Shown in pieces: positions 50,900-59,040 of a stretch of 63,374 bases of DNA (position 1 is the stretch's first letter; the number at the start of each line of letters is the position of its first letter). The notes under the pieces were generated by a model. That model had not been told where the DNA came from. It was given only the letters and a program-made list of their open reading frames with translations, and made no database searches. The translations under genes and the position numbers were made by a program. This DNA is from Phenylobacterium sp. SCN 70-31 (lineage in GTDB: Bacteria > Pseudomonadota > Alphaproteobacteria > Caulobacterales > Caulobacteraceae), in assembly GCF_001724605.1 (NCBI RefSeq), contig NZ_MEEX01000029.1:1-63374 (forward strand), written 5' to 3'.

Positions 50900-52529
50900 G
50901 CGGGCCGTCCCAGCGCACCACCAGGATCGCGATGTCGTCGGACTGGGGCGCTTCTCCCACGAAGACGCGCACATCGTCGGCCAGGCCCTCGGCCAGCGCG
51001 CGCGCCGACCCCCCCGTCCGGGCCTCGGCGAGGGCCGCCTCGATGCGGCCTACAGTGAACAGGTCGTCGGCGAGGTTTGCGGCCTCGGACACGCCGTCGG
51101 TGAACAGGATCAGGGCGTCGCCGGGCGAAAGCTGGAAGCGTTCGGTGCGGAACGGCATGTCGTCCATGACGCCGAGCGCGATCCCGCCGCCCTTGGCCAG
51201 ACGTGAGACGCCGCCGTCGGCCCGCCGGACGAACGGCGCCTCGTGGCCCCCGTCGGCGTACTCCACCTCGCCCGTCCGCAGATCCAGCACCCCGCAGAAC
51301 GCCGTCACGAACATCTGGCCGGCGTTGTCGCGGGCCAGCTCGTCGTTCACGCGGGCCATGATCTCGCCGGTCGATCGCGTGGTGAGCGAGGTCGCCTTGA
51401 ACAGCGTCATGGTCATGGCCATGAACAGGGCCGCCGGCACGCCCTTGCCGGAGACGTCGCCCACCACGAAGAACAGCCTGTCACGATCCAGGAGAGCGTA
51501 GTCGTAGAGGTCGCCGCCCACGTGCTTGGCCGATTCCAGCAGGGCGTAGACGTCGATCTCACCCCGCTCGGGAAACGGCGGGAAGGTGCGGGGCAGCATG
51601 CCGATCTGGATGTCGCGGGCGGCCGACAGTTCACCCTCCACACGCTCGCGCGCCGCGGTCGCGGCCTGCATGTCGGCCAGGTAGCGCTGCAAGCGGGCGA
51701 TCATGGCGGTCATGGCCTCGGCCAGGCTGCCCACCTCGTCGCCGCGCCGGCGGCTGATGGCGTTCATCGCCGCGACCTCGCGCTCGTCCGGCTGGAAGTT
51801 TCGTTGACCCATGTTCTCGGTGAAGGTCGTGAGGCGCATGAGCGGCTGGACCAACCGGTCGACCAGCAGCCAGCCGACGGCCATCGAGGCGGCGAAGATC
51901 ATGATGCCGACGGTGATCGCCATCCGCAGGGCGCCGGCGAGTCTCTGGCGGACCATGCGCAGGTCGACGTCAGCTCCGACCACATAGGTTCGTTCGTCCA
52001 CCCCCCGCACCGGGAGGTAGAGCGAGCGGAAGTGACCGAACTCGTCGTCGTATTCGTCGAACCGCATCTTGCCGTCGGCGAAGCTCTGGCGAAGGGCGGC
52101 CGGCGGGCGCTCGTAGAGGGCGAAGAACGGCACCTCGCTTCGCGTCTCCATCTCCCGCTGGGTGGCGCTGGTGGAGACCGTGCGGATATCGTCGCCGAAG
52201 CGCATGTAGGTGTAGACGTAGACGAGATCAGCGCGCTGGGCGAACCGCGACAGGCGGTACTGGAGCCTTCCATACTCCTCTTGGGGTATGGAGTCGGGGC
52301 CGACGATACGGGCGTGGTACAGATCGGGCGCCATTTCGTTCACCGCCAGCACCGCGGTGGTCAGGCGTCCGTCGATCCCGGCCATGATCTCCCGCCGGTC
52401 GATCCGGTACAGGACTGTCGAGTACGCGACCGCGGAAACGAGATTCAGGGCGCCCAGCAACAACAGAAGTTGAGTCTTGAGCCGGAATCGCCACCGTCGT
52501 TGGGGCGCAGCGTCTGTGGCGTCGGTCAT
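50886..52529 (-). CDS. Membrane HAMP-PP2C (SpoIIE/RsbU-type) phosphatase
   Basis: This 547-residue phosphatase has two membrane helices (around residues 20-40 and 190-210) enclosing a sensory domain with LVYVYTYMRFG. A HAMP segment and coiled coil (LAEAMTAMIARLQRYLADMQ) follow, and then a PP2C domain. The domain's metal aspartates appear in VGGDLYDYALL, VVGDVSGKGVPAAL, LFTDGVSEAANL and SDDIAILVV. Such enzymes dephosphorylate anti-anti-sigma or STAS partners. None is in the window. It is divergent from the NTT-HEAT operon across 90 bases and overlaps the cyclase-like gene at its end. Confidence 0.9.
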   Translation of the reverse strand: MTDATDAAPQRRWRFRLKTQLLLLLGALNLVSAVAYSTVLYRIDRREIMAGIDGRLTTAVLAVNEMAPDLYHARIVGPDSIPQEEYGRLQYRLSRFAQRADLVYVYTYMRFGDDIRTVSTSATQREMETRSEVPFFALYERPPAALRQSFADGKMRFDEYDDEFGHFRSLYLPVRGVDERTYVVGADVDLRMVRQRLAGALRMAITVGIMIFAASMAVGWLLVDRLVQPLMRLTTFTENMGQRNFQPDEREVAAMNAISRRRGDEVGSLAEAMTAMIARLQRYLADMQAATAARERVEGELSAARDIQIGMLPRTFPPFPERGEIDVYALLESAKHVGGDLYDYALLDRDRLFFVVGDVSGKGVPAALFMAMTMTLFKATSLTTRSTGEIMARVNDELARDNAGQMFVTAFCGVLDLRTGEVEYADGGHEAPFVRRADGGVSRLAKGGGIALGVMDDMPFRTERFQLSPGDALILFTDGVSEAANLADDLFTVGRIEAALAEARTGGSARALAEGLADDVRVFVGEAPQSDDIAILVVRWDGPPRSG

Positions 52530-52619
52530 CGCGCTCAGGGACCCGCAACGGTTTCGAAGGGAACGTCCTGCTAATCATAGGGGAATTACGGACAGGCCGT
52601 TAACGAGGACGGATCGGGG

Positions 52620-55271
52620 GTGCGGGTGCGGGGGCTTGCGAGCCGGCTTTTCAAGGTCGAGGCGGGAGAATGGTCGAAACTTCTCCAGTTCGGGGTGTTC
52701 GGCCTCCTCCTCCAGACCGGGATGGGCGTGGGTTTCGCCGCCGGTGACGCGGCCTTTCTCACCAACGTGGGCGCCGACAAGCTGCCGGTGATCTTCCTGC
52801 TCACGCCGGTGGTGATGCTGGTCTACACGGCCGTGTTCTCGTACCTGCTGGTCCGGTTCTCCATCGACCGGGTGGTGGAGGTGACGCTCGGCCTGCTGAT
52901 CTTCGGCGGCGCCCTGCTGTGGGGCCTGATGGAACTCGGCCTTCCCGCGCCCTGGAACACGGGTCTCTACTATGCGCTGAAGCTGTACCTGGCCGTCTGG
53001 TACATCGGCCTCTATTCGCTGTTCTGGAATTTCACCGACAGCTACTTCGACATCCAGGACGCCAAGCGTCTGTTCCCGCTGTTCGCGGCCTTCTGCGCTT
53101 TGGGAACCACGCTGGGAGCCTTGATCGTCAGCCTGCTGGCGAACGTCCTGCCCATGCACGGCTTCATGCTGGTCTGGTCCGGCCTCGCGCTCGCCACGGC
53201 GCCGGTGGCGCTGATGCTGCGTCGCCGCTGGCGCAGGATCGCCGACAGCGACTCGGATCTGGACGAAGGGAGTCACGGCGTGCGCGATCAGGCGCGGATG
53301 GTGGCCGAGGTGTTCCGCACCTCGCCCTACGCGGTCGCCCTTGTGGGCACGCTCTTCGTCACCCTGCTGATGACCAACCTGGCCGAGTATCAGTACTCGG
53401 TCGTACTTCAGGAAGGCCGCAGCGAGGCCGAACTGGCGGCGCTGTTCGGCCAGCTCTATGCGGCGGCCAGCGTGTTCAACCTGATCGTCTGCCTCTTCGT
53501 GTTCAACCGTCTGGTGACGCGGATGGGGGTGCGCAACGTGGCGCTGATCCTGCCGCTCACCTACTTCGCGGTCTTCGCAGTGTTCTTCCTGGTGGGCGGC
53601 GAAATGGCCGCTCTGGGGGCGTTCTTCGCCTATCACGGCGTGCTGACGTCGATCGAGTACAACAACCAGAACCTGCTCTTCAACGCGACGCCCTCCCATG
53701 TGAAGCGGCCCTTCCGGACCGTTGTGGAAGGGTTGTGCGAGCCGCTGGCCAGCCTGCTGTCGGGCGCGTTCCTGCTTCTGCTCGCGAAGCACGTGGACAT
53801 GCGGGAGCTGTCGGGCATCGGCGTGTTGCTGGGCGCGACCCTGGTCGGGGTCGTGATGCTGCTTCGCCATACCTACCCGACCGCCATGGCGGCCAACATG
53901 CGCCGCGGCTGGCTGAATTTCGGCGAGTTGGCCCAGTCCGCGCCCCAGTTCGACGAGGCCGCCCGTGCGGCTCTGGAGGCCCGGGTCGATACGCCGGATT
54001 CCGGGGCCGCGAGCGCGGCGCGGGCGTTGCTCGACGATCCCGCCGGCGCCCCGTCGTCGCGACCGCCGGACGAGGCCGGCGACGGCGCGTCGGTCGAGGT
54101 TCTCGCCGCGGGACTGGCCGACCCTTCGCCATCGGTTCGCGAGTCGGCTCTGCAAGCCCTGTCGGCCCGCGCGGACGTCGGGGACATCGGGCTGGTCGGC
54201 CCGCTGGTGGCCGCCCTGGACAGCCTGGACCAGGAGGGTCGCCGCACGGTCCTCGGCATGTTGGCCACGATCGGCGATGTCGATGCAATCCCGCAGATCC
54301 TGCCCGCCGTCGCCCAGCTCACGCCGCGCGAGCTGCGGGCGGCCGAGGCCATGCTGGTCGAGATGGGCGAGGCGGCGGCGCCGCGCCTGATCCAGGCCAT
54401 GGCGAACGGCCAGGCGCCGTATCGCGCCCGCGCCGTGGCCGCCCGTGCGCTCTGCGTGCTGTCGCACGCCCAGTTCCTGACCCAGCTCGACCGCCTGGTG
54501 GGCGAGGAGCTGGCCGACACCACCCTTCGCCAGGGGCTCGTGGAGCGGTTCGAAGCCCAGGCCGATCGTTCGCCTGCGCTGGGTCTTCTGGCCGAGGCGG
54601 CGCGTCAGCGGATCGCGGAGGCCGTCGACTTCGTACTCGAGCTTCTGGCCCTGGGCGGTCGGTTGCCGGATTTCGACCTCCTGATCGTGTCGCTGCACTC
54701 GGCCAACCCCAAGGTCCGGGGCAATGCGATCGAAGCCATCGCGGCGGGTGTCGATCATCCCACCTGGCGGCGCCTGGAGCCCTTGCTGCATCGCAGGCGC
54801 GAGGGCGGGAAGGCGGCCGATACGGGAGACCTGATCGCCGACCTCGCCCGGGCGGCCGCCACGTCCCAGGGCTTCGATGCGGTTGTCGCGGCTCAGGCGC
54901 TTCGCGATCTCGCACCCCCCGAGATGCTGGCCGCCCTCGCGCGCGGCGTGGTCGAGCCGGGCCTGGCGCCGACCTATCGCGAAAGCCTCGTCCGCATCCT
55001 GGCGGGGGGCGACGACGAACCCACACTGGTGGATCTGGTCGGCGCGATCCGCACGCGGCCGGATCTGTCCGCCGCCTCCATCGACGCCCAGGCGGCGCTG
55101 GCCCAGCGGGTCGTGCGCGAGAAGCCCGCGGGCCCATCCGTCGAACTTCCTCTGGGAGCCGGCCGTGCGCGCTGGCTCTGCATGTCGGATGTGGAGGAGG
55201 TGGCCGCGCGGCGTCCCGACCTCGCACTTGCGATCCTCAAGGCCGGAGACGGGCGCGCCTATGCTGCGTGA
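52620..55271 (+). CDS. NTT (ATP/ADP translocase-like) carrier fused to HEAT repeats
   Basis: This 883-residue protein starts at a GTG at 52620. Residues about 1-425 form a twelve-helix carrier resembling nucleotide transporters of the Npt1/Tlc family: KVEAGEWSKLLQFGVFGLLL and YYALKLYLAVWYIGLYSLFWNF, with the FDIQDAKRLFPLFAAFCALG loop and IEYNNQNLLFNATPSHVKRP. The C-terminal part, about 470-800, consists of HEAT-like helical repeats (GDIGLVGPLVAALDSLD, PKVRGNAIEAIAAG). It is encoded first in a four-gene overlapping operon. The transported substrate and direction are unproven. Confidence 0.85.
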   Translation: MRVRGLASRLFKVEAGEWSKLLQFGVFGLLLQTGMGVGFAAGDAAFLTNVGADKLPVIFLLTPVVMLVYTAVFSYLLVRFSIDRVVEVTLGLLIFGGALLWGLMELGLPAPWNTGLYYALKLYLAVWYIGLYSLFWNFTDSYFDIQDAKRLFPLFAAFCALGTTLGALIVSLLANVLPMHGFMLVWSGLALATAPVALMLRRRWRRIADSDSDLDEGSHGVRDQARMVAEVFRTSPYAVALVGTLFVTLLMTNLAEYQYSVVLQEGRSEAELAALFGQLYAAASVFNLIVCLFVFNRLVTRMGVRNVALILPLTYFAVFAVFFLVGGEMAALGAFFAYHGVLTSIEYNNQNLLFNATPSHVKRPFRTVVEGLCEPLASLLSGAFLLLLAKHVDMRELSGIGVLLGATLVGVVMLLRHTYPTAMAANMRRGWLNFGELAQSAPQFDEAARAALEARVDTPDSGAASAARALLDDPAGAPSSRPPDEAGDGASVEVLAAGLADPSPSVRESALQALSARADVGDIGLVGPLVAALDSLDQEGRRTVLGMLATIGDVDAIPQILPAVAQLTPRELRAAEAMLVEMGEAAAPRLIQAMANGQAPYRARAVAARALCVLSHAQFLTQLDRLVGEELADTTLRQGLVERFEAQADRSPALGLLAEAARQRIAEAVDFVLELLALGGRLPDFDLLIVSLHSANPKVRGNAIEAIAAGVDHPTWRRLEPLLHRRREGGKAADTGDLIADLARAAATSQGFDAVVAAQALRDLAPPEMLAALARGVVEPGLAPTYRESLVRILAGGDDEPTLVDLVGAIRTRPDLSAASIDAQAALAQRVVREKPAGPSVELPLGAGRARWLCMSDVEEVAARRPDLALAILKAGDGRAYAA

Positions 55272-56364
55272 CGCCAGCCCCATCAAGACGCTGCTCTGGC
55301 GGACGTTCACCCCGGCCATCGTCGTGCTGGCGATCGGGTTGGGCGGCCTGGTCTATACGCGGTTGTACGACACCATCCTGGACGGCTTCTCGCGCAAGCT
55401 GGTGACGACCAGCGCGCTCACCGGGGCGCTGATCGATCCCGCCGATCACGACTTCCTCATACAGGCGGCGTCCGTCCGGGCGCCCGCGGAGTCCGTCGAG
55501 GCGATGCCGCAGTACCTGCGCAACGTCGAGCCGATGCGGCGGATCCGCGAGGAGCTGGATCTCACCTACCTCTACACTCAGGTGCTCGGGGGCCTGAAGG
55601 ACGTGATCTACATCCTGGACTCCACCGTCGGCGACGAACATTCCCTGTTGGGATCGGAGGACGAGCTCACCGAGGAGACCCGCGCCGGCCTCCGCCGGAC
55701 CACCGAGGGCGGTCCGATCTATGTTTCGCCCATCGAGTTCCAGGAGCAGTGGGGCCTGCTCAAGACCGCCGCCGCGCCTGTGAAGGACCGGTCGGGCAAG
55801 ATCGTCGCCACGGCGGGCGCCGACGTGAACATCTCGGTGATCGAGGTGGCGACCCAGAACGCCCTGTTCGCCAGCGCGCTGATCGGCCTGGCCTCGCTGA
55901 TGGCCAGCGCCCTGGTCACCTTCCTGATCGTGCGCTGGGTGGCCGCGCCCATCGAGCGCCTCAAGGCCGAGGCGCTCCGCATCGCCGCGGGAGACCCCGC
56001 GCCCCCCGCAGACACGGCGGCGCCGAAGGAAGTGCGACGGCTGCGTCTGGCGCTGGCCGAACTGGCGGCCAGGCTGACGGCCGACATGCGTGAAGCCTGG
56101 AGCCGCACCAAGGCCGAGGATCGCCAGCGCGACGAGGCGCTGTTGACCCAGTCGCTTCCGCCTGCCGCCCCGGTCGTCCTCACGCGGGACAAGGTCGGCG
56201 CCGTCGTCTGGCGACCGTCGGACGACGGTTTGGAGGCGCGCCTGGAACATCGGGCGATGGTCGTCCTGGCCGGCCGCATGGCCGACGATCCGAAGCTGGC
56301 CGGCCGGTGGCGCGACCTGGCCGTCGCGCGGCGCGGCCTCGTTTCGGCGGAGGCGGGCGCATGA
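55261..56364 (+). CDS. Two-TM sensor protein with HAMP-like region
   Basis: This 367-residue membrane protein has helices near residues 15-35 and 200-222 and an extracytoplasmic domain (residues about 40-190) with LDLTYLYTQVLGG. That domain is clearly related to the sensory domain of the adjacent PP2C protein (LVYVYTYMRFG). A HAMP-like stretch (RWVAAPIERLKAEALRIAAG) and a coiled coil follow, then a small C-terminal region. No PP2C or kinase domain follows. Its start lies within the end of the NTT-HEAT gene (11-base overlap). Confidence 0.75.
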   Translation: MLRDASPIKTLLWRTFTPAIVVLAIGLGGLVYTRLYDTILDGFSRKLVTTSALTGALIDPADHDFLIQAASVRAPAESVEAMPQYLRNVEPMRRIREELDLTYLYTQVLGGLKDVIYILDSTVGDEHSLLGSEDELTEETRAGLRRTTEGGPIYVSPIEFQEQWGLLKTAAAPVKDRSGKIVATAGADVNISVIEVATQNALFASALIGLASLMASALVTFLIVRWVAAPIERLKAEALRIAAGDPAPPADTAAPKEVRRLRLALAELAARLTADMREAWSRTKAEDRQRDEALLTQSLPPAAPVVLTRDKVGAVVWRPSDDGLEARLEHRAMVVLAGRMADDPKLAGRWRDLAVARRGLVSAEAGA

Positions 56365-56765
56365 TCGGGGAGGATGTCGTCGACCGCCTCTTCGCATTGC
56401 GCGCGGCCGGCCCGTTTCAGCGGCTGGAGACCGCCGAGCTCCTGCTGATCGCCAGCCATGTGCGGACACGTCACTACGCACCGGGCCGGGTGATCCTGGC
56501 GGCCGGCGCGGTCGCCGACCTGCTGGTGGTGCGGGTGGCCGGCGCCGCGCGCCTGGGACAGGCCGAGGCGCCCGAGGTCTTCGATGCGCCCGGTCTCCTG
56601 TTCGGTCTCCCGGCGGCGGCCGACTATGTGGCGGGCGACGCGGGGCTGGACGCGCTGGTGATCGCCAAGCCGCATGTGTTCACCATCGCCCGGGAGTGCC
56701 CAGAGTTCGTGGTGGGCCTGCGGGCGCTCGCCGTCGCGTCGCCGGATGCGGAGCGGGCGGCGTGA
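56361..56765 (+). CDS. Degenerate cyclic-nucleotide-binding-fold protein
   Basis: This 134-residue protein resembles the Crp-type jelly roll: FQRLETAELLLIASHVRTRHYAPGRVILAAGAVADLLVVRVAGAAR. The phosphate-binding cassette expected after it (FGE..L..R.A) is replaced by LLFGLPAAADYVAGD, so canonical cAMP binding is doubtful. There is no DNA-binding domain. It overlaps the genes on both sides by four bases. It may sense another ligand or act as a scaffold. Confidence 0.72.
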   Translation: MIGEDVVDRLFALRAAGPFQRLETAELLLIASHVRTRHYAPGRVILAAGAVADLLVVRVAGAARLGQAEAPEVFDAPGLLFGLPAAADYVAGDAGLDALVIAKPHVFTIARECPEFVVGLRALAVASPDAERAA

Positions 56766-58006
56766 GTATCCGGCGGATATTCCTGGCGCTGGTGGCGCCG
56801 CTGTTCGTGTTGCTGGCCGCGGTGAACGGCGGGCTGTTGTATGTGTGGGAGAAGGCCGAGGCCGAAAAAGGCCTGGAGGGCGAGGCGATCGCCGCCGCGG
56901 TGACGGTGGCGGCCTTCCTGTCGACGCCCGAGCGCACGCGCGCCGCGTTGTCCGACGCTGTCCGGACGCACGCGCTCGAGCAGGCCGTGGTCCGCTCGCC
57001 CGGCCTGGAGGGCGTGTGGATCGTGGAGTCGGGCCGACCGGCGCTGAGGTTGGCAGGCGCAGGCGAAATGGCGGGGCTCGGACCGGTGGCGGCAGGTCCG
57101 CCGCGGGCTCTGCCCGTGCGACGCGATCAGGGCGGGCCGCATGTGCTGGGCCTGGCCGACGCCGGCCCGGGCCGAACCGTGGTGGCGCGCATCGACGCCG
57201 CGCCTCTGTTCGAACGGGTGGCCGGGCTTCAACGCCTGATCGCCTTACTGATCGCCGGAGCGGGAGGTGTCGGCCTGGTTCTGGCGCTGGTGATCGCGCG
57301 GATGATCGGTCGCGAGCTGGCGCGAAACAGCGCCCAGGTGGCGGCGGACGACGGGGCCCCGGCGCCGGACGAAGCCGCCTTCCGTATCCGCGAGACCCGT
57401 GACCTGGGCGCCGCTGTCCGCCTGATGCGGGCCAGCGTTTCGGGCCGGATGGCGCGAGGTCGGCGTGAACTGCTTCGGCGCGACCGGAGCCGTACGCCGG
57501 TCACCAGCGTGTCGGCCCTGCGTCCCTCGCTGTCGCCGCCGGTCGTGGCGGAAGCAGCCGGGCGGCGGGTCGCGGCCCGGCTTGTCGGAGCACCTGCGCC
57601 CGGACTCTTCGTCGCCTTCTGCACGCGGGAGGACCGGGCCGGCGCGGTCCTGGCCGAGGCGACGGCGGACTCTCCGGCCGACGCGCTGGCCCTGGCGCTC
57701 ACCGCTCGTCGCGCCCTGGAGGCGGCGCTGCTGGACGGCGATCCCGCACAGCGTTTGGACGATGTCCGCGCGGCGTTCGGCCTCTCGCGCGCGGTCTGGA
57801 AGGTCTGGTCGGCCGACGAGCCTGCCGAAGGGCTCGAGGTCCTCGGCCTCGCCGGGGACCCCGACGCCCTGTGTCGGGCGCGAACCTATGCCGGACGGGC
57901 GGGGGGGCTCGCGCCCGGAGAGGTGCTCGACGACCTCGAGGTGCTGCTGGGCGTCGACGGCGCGATCGCGGTGATCGGGCCGTCGACGCTCATCGAGCCC
58001 CCTTGA
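56762..58006 (+). CDS. Membrane sensor-like protein of the NTT operon
   Basis: This 414-residue protein starts at a GTG overlapping the stop of the upstream gene (GTGA). Helices at about residues 7-27 and 162-184 enclose an extracytoplasmic segment (ALEQAVVRSPGLEGVWIVESGRPAL). The cytoplasmic half has a helical region (AFRIRETRDLGAAVRLM) and a domain I do not recognise (LVGAPAPGLFVAFCTREDR). The overall plan resembles a sensor without a known output domain. It is the last gene of the operon. Confidence 0.7.
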   Translation: MSIRRIFLALVAPLFVLLAAVNGGLLYVWEKAEAEKGLEGEAIAAAVTVAAFLSTPERTRAALSDAVRTHALEQAVVRSPGLEGVWIVESGRPALRLAGAGEMAGLGPVAAGPPRALPVRRDQGGPHVLGLADAGPGRTVVARIDAAPLFERVAGLQRLIALLIAGAGGVGLVLALVIARMIGRELARNSAQVAADDGAPAPDEAAFRIRETRDLGAAVRLMRASVSGRMARGRRELLRRDRSRTPVTSVSALRPSLSPPVVAEAAGRRVAARLVGAPAPGLFVAFCTREDRAGAVLAEATADSPADALALALTARRALEAALLDGDPAQRLDDVRAAFGLSRAVWKVWSADEPAEGLEVLGLAGDPDALCRARTYAGRAGGLAPGEVLDDLEVLLGVDGAIAVIGPSTLIEPP

Positions 58007-58028
58007 GGCGGTTGGTCGGAGGCCCCGG

Positions 58029-58766
58029 TCAGCGGGCCAGCTCGTAGAGGCCCGTCACGTCGATCCGGACCCGCAGTTCGCCGCCCGACACGGGCGAGCC
58101 CGCGTCCTTCATCTCGGCGCGCATCGCCATCATCGGCATCGGCGGCTGAGGCGCGTAGCCCCCGCCTTCGCTGAGCGACACCAGGCGCTGGATCCGGTGG
58201 CTCGTGGCCCGTGCGTAGAGGTCGGCCTTGGCCGACAGGGCCTTTACCGCCGCTTCGCGCGCCGCGTTCTCGGCCGCGGTCGGGTCCTTGAGGCCGAACG
58301 ATATGCCGTGCACCTGGTTGGCGCCGGCGTTCACCGTGGTGTCGACCGCGGCGCCCAGGCGCTTCAGGTCCTGAACCTGGATCGTCACCTGGTTCGACGC
58401 CTGGTAACCCACCAGCGTGGGGGGCTGGTTTTCCTGGTATCGGTACTGCGGCGACAGGTTCAGGTTCGAGGTCTGGATGTCGCGCTCCGCGATCCCGGCC
58501 TTCTTCAGGCTCGCCATCACGGCGTTCATGCGCTGGGCGTTGGCGGTCATGGCCTCGGCGGCTGTCTTGCCCTCGGTCATGACGCCCAGGGTGATCGTCG
58601 CCATGTCCGGCTCCACGCGCACCTCGCCATAGGCGGCCAGGTTGAGGGTGGTGGCCCGGAACAGGCTGTCGGCCGCCGGCGGCGCGGCCTGGGCCAGCGC
58701 CGCGGGCGCCGCCGCAGCCGTCGCGATCGCCAGGCTCAGGCCCGCGGCGCGCATCAGGTTGTTCAT
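58029..58766 (-). CDS. SIMPL domain (DUF541) periplasmic protein
   Basis: This 245-residue protein has a signal peptide (MRAAGLSLAIATAAAAPAALAQA). The SIMPL/DUF541 domain follows: LNLAAYGEVRVEPDMATITLGV, ANAQRMNAVMASLKKAGIAERDIQTSNL and YQASNQVTIQVQDL. Family members are oligomeric envelope proteins, linked to oxidative stress defence in E. coli (YggE). The ATG at 58766 is preferred to the upstream frame because it directly precedes the signal peptide. Confidence 0.88.
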   Translation of the reverse strand: MNNLMRAAGLSLAIATAAAAPAALAQAAPPAADSLFRATTLNLAAYGEVRVEPDMATITLGVMTEGKTAAEAMTANAQRMNAVMASLKKAGIAERDIQTSNLNLSPQYRYQENQPPTLVGYQASNQVTIQVQDLKRLGAAVDTTVNAGANQVHGISFGLKDPTAAENAAREAAVKALSAKADLYARATSHRIQRLVSLSEGGGYAPQPPMPMMAMRAEMKDAGSPVSGGELRVRIDVTGLYELAR

Positions 58767-58880
58767 CGGGGAAAACTCCAGTCCGTGTTGGGATGGGCAA
58801 GCGTCGCAGTCCGTACCTGAACACAAGCTTTAAGCGACGTGCAGGTCATGGTAACGCGCGGATCGCCGCAAACGCTGCAG

Positions 58881-58956
58881 GGGCCTGTAGCTCAATGGTT
58901 AGAGCCGGCCGCTCATAACGGTCTGGTTGCAGGTTCGAGTCCTGCCGGGCCCACCA
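58881..58956 (+). tRNA. tRNA-Ile2 (anticodon CAT)
   Basis: This 76-base cloverleaf has an acceptor GGGCCTG with CGGGCCC, a D-arm GCTC/GAGC, the anticodon stem GGCCG/CGGTC around loop CTCATAA (anticodon CAT), a T-arm GCAGG/CCTGC, and an encoded CCA. It resembles the TilS-modified isoleucine tRNA that reads AUA (TTAGAGC, CTCATAA and TGGT features) more than tRNA-Met. The integrase gene that follows indicates use of its 3' end as an attachment site. Confidence 0.9.
58930..58956 (+). other. Probable left attachment site of a genomic island (tRNA 3' end)
   Basis: The T-arm and acceptor end of tRNA-Ile2 is the usual crossover site for tyrosine integrases, and an integrase gene begins 84 bases after the tRNA. 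No second copy of the tRNA end is seen in the remaining 4.4 kb, so the other attachment site must lie beyond the window. Confidence 0.5.
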
Positions 58957-59040
58957 GCGCATCTCTTTCCGTTATTTTCATTGATTTTCCTGAGATTACG
59001 GGGGAGAGGCGCTTGTAGGCGCATACAAAGAGCATACAAA

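Noticed and set aside
52575..55319. 914-codon open frame opposite the NTT-HEAT gene
   Set aside because: Low-complexity His/Arg/Gln composition and no motif; the sense protein has recognisable helices and repeats.
58927..59040. Extension of the integrase reading frame into the tRNA gene
   Set aside because: The extra residues are translated tRNA and spacer without similarity to integrases; the conserved sequence begins at the ATG at 59041.
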